From Fodinibius salsisoli (GTDB lineage Bacteria; Bacteroidota; Rhodothermia; Balneolales; Balneolaceae), in the NCBI RefSeq assembly GCF_026229185.1, contig NZ_JAGGJA010000006.1:124001-188000 (forward strand): a stretch of 64,000 nt of DNA. The letters run 5' to 3'. The stretch's first letter is position 1, and every line of letters begins with the position of its first letter. The translations under genes and the position numbers were made by a program. Shown in pieces: positions 23,771-33,848 of this stretch. The notes beneath the pieces were generated by a model that made no database searches, was not told the DNA's origin, and saw only the letters and a program-made list of their open reading frames with translations.

Positions 23771-23952
23771 TTTTTATTCTCATTGGATGCAGTCTGCTGG
23801 TAGCGCTTCTTTTCCTGGGCCTTTTTTTCTGGTCTGTACGGAACGGTCAATATGATGATCCGCATACGCCAGCCATCCGCATTCTATTTGATAACAAAAA
23901 ATCTGATACAGAAAACAACACAACAAACCCTCCAAAAAATACAAACGATTAA
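23761..23952 (+). CDS. ccoS: cbb3 oxidase maturation protein CcoS
   Basis: A 63-residue protein starting at ATG 23761 inside the end of ccoI. One N-terminal membrane helix (VIFILIGCSLLVALLFLGLF) is followed by the typical 'FFWSVRNGQYDD' and 'RILFD' motifs of CcoS/FixS, then a polar tail. CcoS is needed for cofactor insertion into the oxidase. Its stop overlaps the ccoNO start by one base. Confidence 0.95.
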   Translation: MEVIFILIGCSLLVALLFLGLFFWSVRNGQYDDPHTPAIRILFDNKKSDTENNTTNPPKNTND

Positions 23953-26150
23953 TGGCTGTAGATACTTTTCACTACGACAATAAGATCGTCAAAAAATTCG
24001 GGATTGCGACGATATTCTGGGGTATAATCGGTTTCCTCGTTGGATTAACCGTAGCACTAAAGCTAGTATTCCCGGACTTTCTTGGCTTCATTCCTGAACT
24101 TTCCTACGGACGATTGCGACCATTGCATACGAACGCGGTTATCTTTGCCTTTGCAGGAAATGCTATATTTTACGGCGTTTACTATTCCCTTCCCCGTTTG
24201 TGTAAAACCCCAATGTGGAGCAATAAGCTCAGCAAACTCAACTTTTGGGGATGGCAGGCAATTATTTTATCGGCTGTTATCACACTCCCACTGGGGTTCA
24301 ACACCAGCAAGGAATATGCAGAGCTGGAATGGCCTATCGATATAGCGATTACGGTTATCTGGGTGGTTTTTGGTCTTAATATGCTCATGACCATCTGGAA
24401 ACGCCGTGAGAAACATCTCTATGTTGCTATCTGGTTTTATATAGCGACTTTTGTTACGGTAGCAGTGCTACACCTTGTCAATTCGGTGGAGATACCTGCA
24501 ACGTTCTTAAAAAGTTATCCCGTTTATGCGGGGGTACAGGATGCACTGGTGCAATGGTGGTACGGGCACAACGCCGTAGCCTTCTTTTTAACCACCCCCT
24601 TCCTGGGAATCATGTATTACTTTATACCGAAGGCCGCTAATCGCCCGATTTTCTCGTACCGATTGTCTATTGTTCACTTCTGGTCATTAATCTTCATATA
24701 CATCTGGGCCGGCCCGCACCACCTGTTGTACACCGCCCTTCCGGGTTGGGCACAGGCACTTGGTACCGTATTTAGTATCATGTTAATCGCTCCTTCCTGG
24801 GGTGGGATGCTCAACGGCTTGCTTACCCTGCGCGGAGCCTGGGATAAAGTACGTGAAGACCCTGTACTAAAATTTCTCGTAGTGGGAATTACCGCATATG
24901 GTATGGCGACGTTTGAAGGACCGATGCTCTCCATCGGCAACGTAAACGCCATAGCCCACTACAGTGATTATATTATCGGCCACGTGCATCTCGGAGCTTT
25001 GCTTTGGAATGGCGGGCTTACCTTTGCTATGCTGTATTACATAACGCCACGGATTTACAAAACAGAACTCTATTCTGTAAAGCTGGCAAATGTTCACTTC
25101 TGGTTTGCCACGATGGGTGCGGTCTTTTATGTAATTCCCATGTACTGGGGCGGTATCACCCAAAGTCTGATGTGGAAGGAATTCACGACTGAGGGACTGC
25201 TGCAGTATCCTAACTTTCTTACCACCGTCGAGCAAATCATCCCGATGTATTCTCTACGCGCCTTAGGAGGAGCTCTATTCATTATAGGAGCCTGTTTTTC
25301 TGTGTATAACCTGTTTAAAACGGCTCAAAGCGGATCGCTTGTAGAGATGGAAGAAGACCAGGCACAGCCGATACTGGATCATTCGGCAAATGAAGACGAA
25401 AAATGGCACCGCAAGCTGGAAAGCAGACCGATACAACTAACAGGACTCGTTCTTGTTGTTATTCTCATTGGTGGTATCATTGAATATGTGCCCACTGCCG
25501 TCGTTGATTCCAATGTACCTACCATCTCCAGCGTGAAACCCTATACCCCACTGGAAGTAGAAGGACGCGACATCTATATCGCTGAAGGCTGTAATAACTG
25601 TCACTCACAGATGATTAGGCCATTCCGATCAGAAACGGAGCGATATGGCGAATACTCGAAGGCCGGGGAATATGTCTACGACCATCCCCACCTTTGGGGT
25701 TCAAAGCGTACGGGTCCTGATCTACACCGCATAGGAGGTAAATATCCGGATTCCTGGCACCTGCGCCATATGCACGATCCGAACTCTACATCTCCGGGCT
25801 CCATCATGCCGGCCTACCCATGGTTGCTGGAACAGGATATGGATATGGGAACCATAGATGAACGTATTTCAGCACTGCGTACGGTAGGTATACCGTATGC
25901 CCCGGGGTATGAGAATGAAGCACTGGCAGACCTGAAGGCACAGGCCGAAAATATCACCAATCAACTGCATGAAAACGGATTCCAGGAGGTCGATGGCATC
26001 GAAATTACATCCGACAAAAAAATAATCGCCATTATTGCCTATTTGCAGCGGTTAGGCATCGATATTAAAGGTGAAAATGATCCCTTCGAGGGCCTTCCCT
26101 CCAGCAAGGTATTAAGCAACAAAGTCAAGAATAACCCATCAGAACAGTAA
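23952..26150 (+). CDS. ccoNO: cbb3-type cytochrome c oxidase, fused subunits I and II
   Basis: A 732-residue fusion. CcoN fills about residues 1-470: twelve membrane spans with the haem and CuB histidines ('LRPLHTNAVIFAFAGNA', 'WWYGHNAVAFFLT', 'WAGPHHLLYTALPGWAQ', 'IIGHVHLGALLWNG'). After a linker, CcoO begins with a membrane anchor (about 495-515) and one c-type haem site 'EGCNNCHSQMIRPF', then 'GPDLHRIGGKYPD' and the ligand Met in 'IMPAYPWLL'. Fused ccoNO is usual in Bacteroidota-type lineages. It reduces O2 at high affinity in the cytoplasmic membrane. Confidence 0.97.
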   Translation: MAVDTFHYDNKIVKKFGIATIFWGIIGFLVGLTVALKLVFPDFLGFIPELSYGRLRPLHTNAVIFAFAGNAIFYGVYYSLPRLCKTPMWSNKLSKLNFWGWQAIILSAVITLPLGFNTSKEYAELEWPIDIAITVIWVVFGLNMLMTIWKRREKHLYVAIWFYIATFVTVAVLHLVNSVEIPATFLKSYPVYAGVQDALVQWWYGHNAVAFFLTTPFLGIMYYFIPKAANRPIFSYRLSIVHFWSLIFIYIWAGPHHLLYTALPGWAQALGTVFSIMLIAPSWGGMLNGLLTLRGAWDKVREDPVLKFLVVGITAYGMATFEGPMLSIGNVNAIAHYSDYIIGHVHLGALLWNGGLTFAMLYYITPRIYKTELYSVKLANVHFWFATMGAVFYVIPMYWGGITQSLMWKEFTTEGLLQYPNFLTTVEQIIPMYSLRALGGALFIIGACFSVYNLFKTAQSGSLVEMEEDQAQPILDHSANEDEKWHRKLESRPIQLTGLVLVVILIGGIIEYVPTAVVDSNVPTISSVKPYTPLEVEGRDIYIAEGCNNCHSQMIRPFRSETERYGEYSKAGEYVYDHPHLWGSKRTGPDLHRIGGKYPDSWHLRHMHDPNSTSPGSIMPAYPWLLEQDMDMGTIDERISALRTVGIPYAPGYENEALADLKAQAENITNQLHENGFQEVDGIEITSDKKIIAIIAYLQRLGIDIKGENDPFEGLPSSKVLSNKVKNNPSEQ

Positions 26151-26154
26151 AACT

Positions 26155-26352
26155 ATGTATAAAGAGGTGCTTCGATCTATTGAAGGAATAGGAGTTTATC
26201 CCAGTATCGCACTGGTCATGTTTCTAACCTTCTTTATTGGACTCATAATCTATCTGAACAGGCATGGGCGGGAATATTTTCAGGATATCGCCCGCCTGCC
26301 ACTTGAAGATGAAAAGGATGTAAATAACAACCACAAGGGTGCACACTCATGA
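26155..26352 (+). CDS. ccoQ: Small cbb3 subunit, CcoQ-like
   Basis: A 65-residue protein with a single membrane helix (YPSIALVMFLTFFIGLIIYL) and the motif 'NRHGREYFQDIARLPLED' after it, similar in layout to CcoQ/FixQ. Located between ccoNO (4 bp gap) and ccoP (overlap of 4 bp), which supports the call more than the sequence itself does. Confidence 0.8.
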   Translation: MYKEVLRSIEGIGVYPSIALVMFLTFFIGLIIYLNRHGREYFQDIARLPLEDEKDVNNNHKGAHS

Positions 26353-26966
26353 AATTATTTGACGACGAGAAAGACAAGCTAATGGACCACGAGTACGATG
26401 GTATTCGTGAACTGGACAACCACATGCCGACCTGGTGGCTTTGGCTATTCTATTTTTCCATCGCCTTTGCCGTAGGATACATGCTCTACTACCAGGTTTT
26501 GGGTTGGGGGCCCACTCAACACGAGGAGTATGAAATGGCCGTGACCGCGGCAGAAGCAAAGTTTGGATCTCCTGAAGAAGCAGATCCGGTTGAAGATTAC
26601 ACCTGGACTATTTCTGAGGATGAAGCGGATATTGCCGCTGGAAAAGAATTATTCATGAGCTCAAGTCAAATATGTTTCACCTGTCACGGCAATAACGGAC
26701 AGGGTATGGTAGGCCCGAACCTAACGGACAATTTATGGATTCACGGCTGCCAGCCCGAGGATATTGCCTCGAGTATCATTAATGGGTTCCAGGAACAGGG
26801 AATGCTGGCTTATGGGAGCGGCGCCAAAATAAGTAATGAAGAGGTTCAGCAGCTGGTCAGCTATATTGCTTCTATACAGGGAACAGAACCCGATGGTGCA
26901 AAAGAACCGGATATGAGTCGAGCACAGCCTTGCGGTGAAGGCCCCCTGGCACAGTCCGACTTGTAA
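26349..26966 (+). CDS. ccoP: cbb3 oxidase cytochrome c subunit III, mono-haem form
   Basis: A 205-residue protein. The N-terminus is the FixP_N type ('DHEYDGIRELDNHMPTWWLW', membrane helix, 'YYQVLGWGP'). Only one haem c site is seen, 'ICFTCHGNNGQGMVGPNL', with a later Met ('QGMLAYG'). Proteobacterial CcoP has two such sites, and the shorter length here agrees with a single domain. It passes electrons from soluble cytochromes to CcoO. Confidence 0.93.
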   Translation: MKLFDDEKDKLMDHEYDGIRELDNHMPTWWLWLFYFSIAFAVGYMLYYQVLGWGPTQHEEYEMAVTAAEAKFGSPEEADPVEDYTWTISEDEADIAAGKELFMSSSQICFTCHGNNGQGMVGPNLTDNLWIHGCQPEDIASSIINGFQEQGMLAYGSGAKISNEEVQQLVSYIASIQGTEPDGAKEPDMSRAQPCGEGPLAQSDL

Positions 26967-27014
26967 CAATAACCCTCAACACTGCCTACAAGGCTAAATA
27001 TTAAACCAATAACC

Positions 27015-28466
27015 ATGTCTTCTGATAAAGATCGAAGAATAGATAAGGATTCCTTTCGCGATCACCTTTCTACGGTTGATAAGGAAGGCAAGCGAAACTG
27101 GATTTTCCCCAAGAAACCCAGCGGGCGCTACTATAAGGCTAGAAATATTGTAGCGGTATTATTGCTGCTTTTATTTTTTTCGGGCCCGTTTATTACCATT
27201 AATGGGCAGCCTATACTCCTGTTGAATATCATAGAACGTAAATTCGTAATATTTGGGATGGCCTTTTGGCCGCAGGATTTAGGATTGCTCGTCTTTGGAG
27301 CACTGTCGTTTATCATTTTTATCGTATTATTTACAGCAATTTTCGGGCGGCTATGGTGCGGCTGGGCATGTCCACAAACAATATTCATGGAGATGGTCTT
27401 CCGCCGGGTAGAATACTGGATCGAAGGTGATCGTGCCCAACAAATTCGGCTCAATCGGTCAGAATGGAACTGGAACAAGATTTGGCGGAAAACTTTGAAA
27501 CATAGCGTATTCTTTGGGATGGCCTTCCTTATTTCCAATCTATTTCTGGCCTATATTATTGGCAAAGATCAGCTGTTTACCATCATCACCGACCCACCTT
27601 CACAACATCTCGCCGGGCTGGCCTCAATCACGGTCTTCAGCGGGGTCTTTTATGGGGTATTTGCTTTTTTACGTGAACAGGTATGTCATTTTATTTGTCC
27701 CTATGGGCGTATGCAGTCGGTATTACTGGATAATAACTCCATCAATGTGATGTACGACTACAAACGAGGGGAACCGCGAACAAAACCTCAGAATCGCGAT
27801 GACCTTGGCCGTAAGGCCACACTGGATGATTTGGGCTTGTCCCCGGAAACCAATTATGGGGATTGTATCGACTGCCATCAGTGCGTGCGCGTATGCCCAA
27901 TGGGTATCGACATCCGCAATGGCACCCAACTTGAATGCGTGCACTGCACGGCCTGTATTGATGCTTGCGATGATGTGATGGATAAAATCAACAAGCCACG
28001 GGGACTCATTCGATACTCATCTGAAAATGCCATCCGTAAAGAAAATGGAAAAAACTTCACTCCACGCGTTGCCGGCTACAGCAGTATATTGGTTGTGTTG
28101 CTCATCACTTTTTTTACTTTTCTGAGCATGCGTGCCGATACCGAAACCTCCATTCTGAGGCAACCCGGGACCATGTTTCAGAAACTGCCGAATAATCAAT
28201 ACAGTAACATCTATGAGGTTAAAGTTATCAACAAAACCTTTGAACCCATCCAGTACGAGGTAAAACTGCTACAACCTGGTGGAGAGTTGACCCCACTGGG
28301 TGATTTCAGTGAGGTCCCTGCTCAAGGATCAACCAAAGGTCGGTTGCTTGTTAAGCTCCCAGTTGAATTGTTGGCGGGCTCTCAAACAGAACTCACCTTT
28401 AACGTATATGCCAATGGCGAAAAAGTGGAAACCATAACTTCAGGCTTTATTGGTCCTAATCTTTAA
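27015..28466 (+). CDS. ccoG: Cytochrome c oxidase accessory protein CcoG (4Fe-4S)
   Basis: A 483-residue polyferredoxin-like membrane protein: about five membrane helices, a first cysteine region 'RLWCGWACPQTIFMEM', and two ferredoxin motifs in 'CIDCHQCVRVCPMGIDI' and 'CVHCTACIDACDDVM'. A C-terminal IgG-like domain (375-483) follows. Known members reduce copper for oxidase assembly. It lies in the operon after ccoP, 48 bp apart. Confidence 0.96.
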   Translation: MSSDKDRRIDKDSFRDHLSTVDKEGKRNWIFPKKPSGRYYKARNIVAVLLLLLFFSGPFITINGQPILLLNIIERKFVIFGMAFWPQDLGLLVFGALSFIIFIVLFTAIFGRLWCGWACPQTIFMEMVFRRVEYWIEGDRAQQIRLNRSEWNWNKIWRKTLKHSVFFGMAFLISNLFLAYIIGKDQLFTIITDPPSQHLAGLASITVFSGVFYGVFAFLREQVCHFICPYGRMQSVLLDNNSINVMYDYKRGEPRTKPQNRDDLGRKATLDDLGLSPETNYGDCIDCHQCVRVCPMGIDIRNGTQLECVHCTACIDACDDVMDKINKPRGLIRYSSENAIRKENGKNFTPRVAGYSSILVVLLITFFTFLSMRADTETSILRQPGTMFQKLPNNQYSNIYEVKVINKTFEPIQYEVKLLQPGGELTPLGDFSEVPAQGSTKGRLLVKLPVELLAGSQTELTFNVYANGEKVETITSGFIGPNL

Positions 28467-28476
28467 ATTCTCCAGA

Positions 28477-28959
28477 ATGAATACCGAATCTGAACAGAAA
28501 AAAAGTGGTGGTTTTAGCTGGAACTGGGGTAACGGTATTGCCCTTGTCATTATCTTGTTTATTTGTACCACAATGGGCGTGGTTGGGTATCTTATCTCCC
28601 TGGATTTTTATGTCGTATCGGATAACTATTACGAAAAAGCAGAAGAATACCAGCAGCATATCGAACGGATACAACATACCAGTGCCATGGATCAACCGGT
28701 TGAAATAATGCTATCCGATGATAAACAAAACGTGACCATACAATTTCCTACGGATACCAACAGCCAAGAAACAGACGGTAAAATCCAGTTGTACCGACCC
28801 AACGATTCTTCTCTTGATCACACAGTGAAGTTGACCCTTAATGACCAACATAGGCAAAGCATTAGTACCGCCAATCTTATGAAAGGCAAATGGGTGATTA
28901 AAGTAAGCTGGACTATTGACCAAAAAGGCTATTACAAACAAAAGAACATCTTTTTATAG
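28477..28959 (+). CDS. ccoH: cbb3 assembly protein FixH/CcoH-like
   Basis: A 160-residue protein with start set at ATG 28477 (10 bp after the ccoG stop); a longer TTG frame overlaps ccoG and adds nothing family-like. One membrane helix (IALVIILFICTTMGVVGYLI) is followed by 'DFYVVSDNYYEKAEEYQQ', the FixH signature region, then a beta-sandwich domain. FixH acts in assembly of cbb3 oxidase together with CcoG and CcoI. Confidence 0.9.
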   Translation: MNTESEQKKSGGFSWNWGNGIALVIILFICTTMGVVGYLISLDFYVVSDNYYEKAEEYQQHIERIQHTSAMDQPVEIMLSDDKQNVTIQFPTDTNSQETDGKIQLYRPNDSSLDHTVKLTLNDQHRQSISTANLMKGKWVIKVSWTIDQKGYYKQKNIFL

Positions 28960-28962
28960 TAT

Positions 28963-29601
28963 ATGGAAACCTGGACCGCCTTGGCTATCGGTTTTTTTGG
29001 CAGTTTTCACTGCATTGGGATGTGCGGTCCCATTGCCCTTGCCTTGCCGGGGCAAAATGACTCTAAATTATTTTTCATTTCCGGAAGACTACTTTACAAT
29101 ATCGGTAGAATTGTCACTTATAGTCTTCTTGGGGCATTATTCGGGGTTATAGGGTATTCCATCATGCTGGCCAAACTGCAGAATACCTTATCAATTTTCC
29201 TGGGAATACTCATCATATTGGGTTCCGTTTCACAGACCAGCTTCTTTCAGGGATGGAAAAAAAAGATGAAACTAAACCTACCGTTTCAAAAACTTAAAAA
29301 GTTGATTAACTCACAATTCAACAAAAGAGGTCAAGGCACGCTGTTTACCATTGGCCTTCTAAATGGACTGCTGCCCTGTGGATTTGTTTATATTGCGCTC
29401 GCCGGTTCCATTACCACTGGCTCAATTGTTGGAGGAAGTATCTTTATGGCCCTTTTTGGTCTGGGTACGCTCCCAGCTATGTTTGCCATGGCACTGGCCC
29501 CGGGCATGATCAGCCTGCAGCTACGCAGGAAAATTAATACTATTCTTCCTTTGTTGGCGGCCGGATTGGGAATCTATCTTATCTACCGAGGAATAATGTG
29601 A
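28963..29601 (+). CDS. TauE/SafE-like (UreH_2) membrane protein of the cco cluster
   Basis: A 212-residue protein with six membrane helices. 'FFGSFHCIGMCGPIALALP' carries the HC..MC motif and 'LLNGLLPCGFVYIALAG' the second cysteine motif, both typical of the DsbD-related UreH_2 family that is regularly encoded beside ccoG/ccoH. Such proteins are thought to move metal or reducing equivalents. It starts 3 bp after ccoH. A 156-bp non-coding gap follows. Confidence 0.88.
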   Translation: METWTALAIGFFGSFHCIGMCGPIALALPGQNDSKLFFISGRLLYNIGRIVTYSLLGALFGVIGYSIMLAKLQNTLSIFLGILIILGSVSQTSFFQGWKKKMKLNLPFQKLKKLINSQFNKRGQGTLFTIGLLNGLLPCGFVYIALAGSITTGSIVGGSIFMALFGLGTLPAMFAMALAPGMISLQLRRKINTILPLLAAGLGIYLIYRGIM

Positions 29602-29757
29602 TATTAAAGATGTCTGGATATCGAAGGCCGACAATGCTCTGTGTGTAGCAAGCCTGATATCATTCTAATTCTTTACTCCAAAAAGGATTAAGAACATTTT
29701 TTAAGTTTAAAATAAGGTTATATATATACTTAACGGATTCAAAACAATTTAAAGAGT

Positions 29758-31071
29758 ATGATGGGTAGAGATTTTTGGAACTTTATTAAGCACGTACGAT
29801 CAGGGTACCTGCTATTTACATCACTGTTAATTTTAGGATTTTTCTATGGTAGCTTTGAAATAATTAAAATCGTTTTCTTTGATAATACCTCTGATGAAAC
29901 AATGCAAGTTCTCTATTTTAGCAGAGGTATCACCGTATCTCTATCACTCATGGTCTGGGCCGCTTGGACCGTATATAATTATCGCGAACTGTACCAAGAG
30001 CAACTGGATACAGCCGAACAGAAATACCGGGATATCATAGAACATTCTGCAGATGCTATTATAACACTTAACCATGAAAACGAGATCACTTCTTGGAACC
30101 AAGGGGCAGAACAGATCTTGGGGTGGGAGGCGGATGAAATTGTAGGAGCTCCATTGGAAAAAATCATCCCCCAGTCACTTTTGGAAAAGGGAGAATTGAA
30201 ACAGATCCAAGAGGCTATGTATCCTAATGGATATACAACAAATTATGAAACAGAACGCTTGCATAAGAATGGAGAAAGTATCCTTGTTTCGCTGACAGAA
30301 TCTCTTATTCGTAATGAAAATGATCAGGTTATCGGTCGGTCAAAGATTTTACGTGATCTTACCGACCTTAAGATCAAAGAAGAACAGATTCAGCATTCTG
30401 AGCGTCTGGCCACACTTGGCCATATGGCTGCTGGGGTAGCACACGAGGTTGGAAATCCACTTACCGCTATCTCATCGCTCGTACAACTTTGTCAACGCAG
30501 AACCGATGATCCATTTATACAGGATCAACTAACAAAAGTACGCGAACATATCCACCGTATCACTAAAATTGTGCGCGACTTAGTTGACTTTTCTCGTCCT
30601 TCCAGCTTGGAAACGGAAGTGATGAACATAAATACTCTTGTAGAATCTGCTGTAGGACTTTTAAAGCATGATGCCCGCTGCCGTAATGTAGAATTCATCA
30701 TGAACCTATCACAAGATCTTCCAAAACTGGAAGGCGTTCCCGATCATATTCATCAAGTATTTGTAAATATTCTTTTGAATGCCGTAGATGCTATGGAAAA
30801 AGTAAAAAAACCGGCTATCACAATAGCCTCGAGGGAAGAAAATAAGTCTATAAAAATATCTATCACTGATATTGGTATGGGAATCCCTGAAGAAGAACAA
30901 AACCGTATTTTTGAGCCATTCTTCACGACCAAAGAAGTGGGAAGTGGTACTGGCCTGGGGTTGTCAGTCAGTCATGGCATCATTAACCAAATGGACGGCA
31001 ACATTGAGGTAGACTCCGAACCGGGCAAAGGGACCACATTTACCATAACATTACCTGTCCAACAAAAATAA
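29758..31071 (+). CDS. PAS-domain sensor histidine kinase, NtrB-like
   Basis: A 437-residue kinase: two N-terminal membrane helices (20-75), a PAS domain (88-200, '[20 protein letters not shown]'), a HisKA domain with '[19 protein letters not shown]' (His near 228), and the HATPase with N box '[12 protein letters not shown]', G boxes '[10 protein letters not shown]' and '[12 protein letters not shown]'. It is 20 bp before an NtrC-type regulator. The PAS pocket could bind a ligand or haem; no haem motif is visible. Confidence 0.93.
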   Translation: MMGRDFWNFIKHVRSGYLLFTSLLILGFFYGSFEIIKIVFFDNTSDETMQVLYFSRGITVSLSLMVWAAWTVYNYRELYQEQLDTAEQKYRDIIEHSADAIITLNHENEITSWNQGAEQILGWEADEIVGAPLEKIIPQSLLEKGELKQIQEAMYPNGYTTNYETERLHKNGESILVSLTESLIRNENDQVIGRSKILRDLTDLKIKEEQIQHSERLATLGHMAAGVAHEVGNPLTAISSLVQLCQRRTDDPFIQDQLTKVREHIHRITKIVRDLVDFSRPSSLETEVMNINTLVESAVGLLKHDARCRNVEFIMNLSQDLPKLEGVPDHIHQVFVNILLNAVDAMEKVKKPAITIASREENKSIKISITDIGMGIPEEEQNRIFEPFFTTKEVGSGTGLGLSVSHGIINQMDGNIEVDSEPGKGTTFTITLPVQQK

Positions 31072-31091
31072 ATTGAAGGAAAAAAGTAAGT

Positions 31092-32447
31092 ATGATAGGA
31101 TCGATTTTAATAGCCGATGATGAAGAAGAAATTCGCAATTCGCTTGCCATCTTATTACGTGAAGAAGGCTATCGATGTGCTACTGCTCCTGATGGGAATA
31201 CCGCTATTGAAGCCCTTAAGGAGCACGCATATGATATTCTCATTACGGACCTTAAGATGCCTGGTGCAAACGGTATTGAGGTTTTGGAGCAGGCCTTAGA
31301 ATACTCCCCGAACATGCTTACAATCATCATTACCGCCCATGCTACGGTCGAGACGGCCATACAGGCTTTACGCAAGGGTGCCGCCGACTACATCCTTAAG
31401 CCACTGGATTTTGATGAGGTTACCCACCGAATTGAAAACCTGCTCAATCAAAAGAAGCTGATGCAGGAGAATAAATATCTTCGAGAGCAAATCGACCAAG
31501 AGTTTAACTTCAACCATATTATTGGGGAAAGTCCGGCCATGAAGCAGGTATACCGAATAGTAAAAAGGGTCAGCAGTGCCACCAGCAATGTACTTATTAC
31601 CGGTCCCAGCGGCACTGGAAAGGAACTGGTAGCTCGTGCAATACACTCTCATGGCCAGCGTTCTTCCAAGCCTTTTATTGCCGTGAATTGCGGTGCGATC
31701 CCAAAAGATCTGGTGGAATCGGAACTTTTTGGACACAAAAAGGGAGCCTTCACCGGGGCTATTTCTCACAAAGACGGAGTATTTGTTGCTGCCCATGGTG
31801 GCACCGTTTTTTTAGATGAAGTGGGCGAAATTCCTTTAAGCCAACAAGTAAACCTGCTGCGGGTTATTCAAGAGCGTGAGGTAAAACCAATAGGTTCAAA
31901 TAAAATGGTACAATTTGACACTCGTATACTTGCGGCAACGAATAAGGATCTCGGGCAAGAAGTAGAACAAGGCAATTTCAGAGAAGATCTGTATTATCGG
32001 CTAAATGTGGTAGAAATTCCCCTTCCAACACTTCAGCAACGTAAGGAAGATATTCCACTACTGGCCCAGCATTTTTTGCAAAAATACAGTAACGAACTTA
32101 ACCGTCCCGTTCACGGGATCACCAGCGAGGCTATGGGTGCGCTCATGTCTTTTGAATGGAAGGGACAGGTGCGAGAACTTGAAAATATTATAGAACGCTC
32201 TGTACTGCTCGGAGATAACGACTTCATCAACCTTGATGATCTACCGGAGAGTATACGTACATCAAGCACGGAAGATTTTACCTATGATTCAAACTCCCTG
32301 GACAACGCCGTTCAGACCTTTGAAAAGCATCACATACTAAGCATCCTGAAACGCACCGACGGTAATAAAGCAGAAGCCGCCCGCCTGCTGGGGATCGACC
32401 CATCTACGCTGTATCGGAAAATGGAGCGGTATAAAATCGAGCTGTGA
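31092..32447 (+). CDS. Sigma-54-dependent response regulator, NtrC family
   Basis: A 451-residue regulator. The receiver domain (1-120) has 'ILIADDEEE', the acceptor Asp in 'DILITDLKMPG' and Lys in 'YILKPLDF'. The AAA+ domain has Walker A 'GPSGTGKEL', the sigma-54 contact loop 'GAFTGA' and 'GTVFLDEVGEIP'. A Fis-type HTH closes it ('NKAEAARLLGIDPSTLYRKM'). Paired with the preceding kinase. Targets were not found: I saw no good -24/-12 element in the adjacent gaps. Confidence 0.95.
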   Translation: MIGSILIADDEEEIRNSLAILLREEGYRCATAPDGNTAIEALKEHAYDILITDLKMPGANGIEVLEQALEYSPNMLTIIITAHATVETAIQALRKGAADYILKPLDFDEVTHRIENLLNQKKLMQENKYLREQIDQEFNFNHIIGESPAMKQVYRIVKRVSSATSNVLITGPSGTGKELVARAIHSHGQRSSKPFIAVNCGAIPKDLVESELFGHKKGAFTGAISHKDGVFVAAHGGTVFLDEVGEIPLSQQVNLLRVIQEREVKPIGSNKMVQFDTRILAATNKDLGQEVEQGNFREDLYYRLNVVEIPLPTLQQRKEDIPLLAQHFLQKYSNELNRPVHGITSEAMGALMSFEWKGQVRELENIIERSVLLGDNDFINLDDLPESIRTSSTEDFTYDSNSLDNAVQTFEKHHILSILKRTDGNKAEAARLLGIDPSTLYRKMERYKIEL

Positions 32448-32514
32448 CACGATCATACCTCCCCATCATCGTAATCTTTATCCCCAGCTGGCAAGCTTGG
32501 ATATATTACCAAAG

Positions 32515-32718
32515 TCACCTTTCCTTACAGGTACTGAGTCCGAACGGGACATACAGAGGGCAAAAACTGATCATGCTTGTCAGTAAAAATATAACTGAAA
32601 TCATAACCAGGATGATACCTACTGTTCCTGTTACGATATTTGTGAAATATAGCACAAGCATTACCAGTGCCAATATGCTTCGAATTATTCGATCAATGGT
32701 TCCCATATTAATTTTCAT
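32515..32718 (-). CDS. DUF2892 small membrane protein
   Basis: A 67-residue protein with 'NMGTIDRIIRSILALVML' at the start, two membrane helices and a terminal 'CPLYVPFGLSTC', the pattern of the DUF2892/YgaP-like family (often fused to rhodanese domains elsewhere). Its role is unknown. It is convergent with the NtrC gene, with only 67 bp between them. Confidence 0.85.
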   Translation of the reverse strand: MKINMGTIDRIIRSILALVMLVLYFTNIVTGTVGIILVMISVIFLLTSMISFCPLYVPFGLSTCKER

Positions 32719-32835
32719 AGCATTTCCTCCTATTCTGTATTATTTGTTTGATTAATAAACGAGAACCATTAACCACTATATAGTTCTCTCCATATCTTAT
32801 GGCGTTCTCATGATTATTATTTCATTATTTTTGTT

Positions 32836-33819
32836 CTAACCAACAGGCATTTCATCGAAATCCGGCTTTACCGTTATAACTGGCAGTGTTACATGGCGCG
32901 CCACATTTTCGGTCGTAGAACCAAGGAATACATGGGCCAAACCACTGCGTCCGTGGCTTGCCATCACCACCATATCAGCATTTTCAGCAGCATATTTTTC
33001 TATAACCTGGTGTGCTGAAATACCCCTGTCAACCACTAAAGTTACATCAATAGTTTTCTTTATCCCCTCCTCGAAGTATATAAACTGGCTTTCAAAATGC
33101 TCCCCTCTTTGCAATTCAATGGCGTCCCAGGAATGGGTTAGAAATTCTCTTATTCCTGTATATATGATGTCTCTGATATTTTCCTCAACCGAATGGGCCG
33201 GATCCATATGAATCACCTCTGCGGCCGTACCATATAATTCCTGTACATGGAACAGACTAATAGTAGCATTCAAAGTGTCGGCAAGTGATATTGCCATAGG
33301 CAAGGCTCTGAGTGATATTTGGGAGCCATCGGTGGGCAACAAAATATTTTCTACTGAGTCAAGATTTGATTCACCGGTAGTTAATACTGGAATTTTAGAA
33401 TACCGGATAACTTTTTCTGCAATACTGCCGATCAAAAAATTGGAAGCATGTGCACCGAATGTTGCCATCAATATCAAATCATACCCTCCTTCTTCGGCAC
33501 GCTTGGCAATAGCCCTGGCAGGTCCCGGAGCAATTTGTACAATATCCTTTCCTTTATTTTCGGGCTTCAAATAATCGTTCATCAATCTCTTAAGTTTATG
33601 AGAAGCCTGTTTTTTGAGCTGAGGATACATGTCCTCATTCATTTCCAGCGGTACACTAAGTTTAGCTATGCTTTTGTTAAAGTAATGCAGTGTTTGAATG
33701 ATATGAATAACATCAACGGTGGCCCCAAAACGACGGGACAGCTGATGAGCTGCATTATAAGCGTTGATCGAATGATCCGAGAAGTCAGTGGGTACTAATA
33801 TTTTTTTGATCGTGAACAT
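32836..33819 (-). CDS. Universal stress protein, tandem UspA domains
   Basis: A 327-residue protein with two UspA folds. Domain 1 (1-150) has 'ILVPTDFSDHSINAYNAA' and the ATP-type loop 'GSIAEKVIRYSKIPVLT'. Domain 2 (158-320) has 'ILLPTDGSQISLRALPMA' and 'ASHGRSGLAHVFLGSTTENV'. Both G-x2-G-x9-G-S/T-type loops look intact, so it probably binds ATP. Members accumulate under anaerobic or energy stress, in keeping with the respiratory neighbours. Confidence 0.93.
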   Translation of the reverse strand: MFTIKKILVPTDFSDHSINAYNAAHQLSRRFGATVDVIHIIQTLHYFNKSIAKLSVPLEMNEDMYPQLKKQASHKLKRLMNDYLKPENKGKDIVQIAPGPARAIAKRAEEGGYDLILMATFGAHASNFLIGSIAEKVIRYSKIPVLTTGESNLDSVENILLPTDGSQISLRALPMAISLADTLNATISLFHVQELYGTAAEVIHMDPAHSVEENIRDIIYTGIREFLTHSWDAIELQRGEHFESQFIYFEEGIKKTIDVTLVVDRGISAHQVIEKYAAENADMVVMASHGRSGLAHVFLGSTTENVARHVTLPVITVKPDFDEMPVG

Positions 33820-33848
33820 GGCTCAATAGTTTTTAAATGTATATTTCC

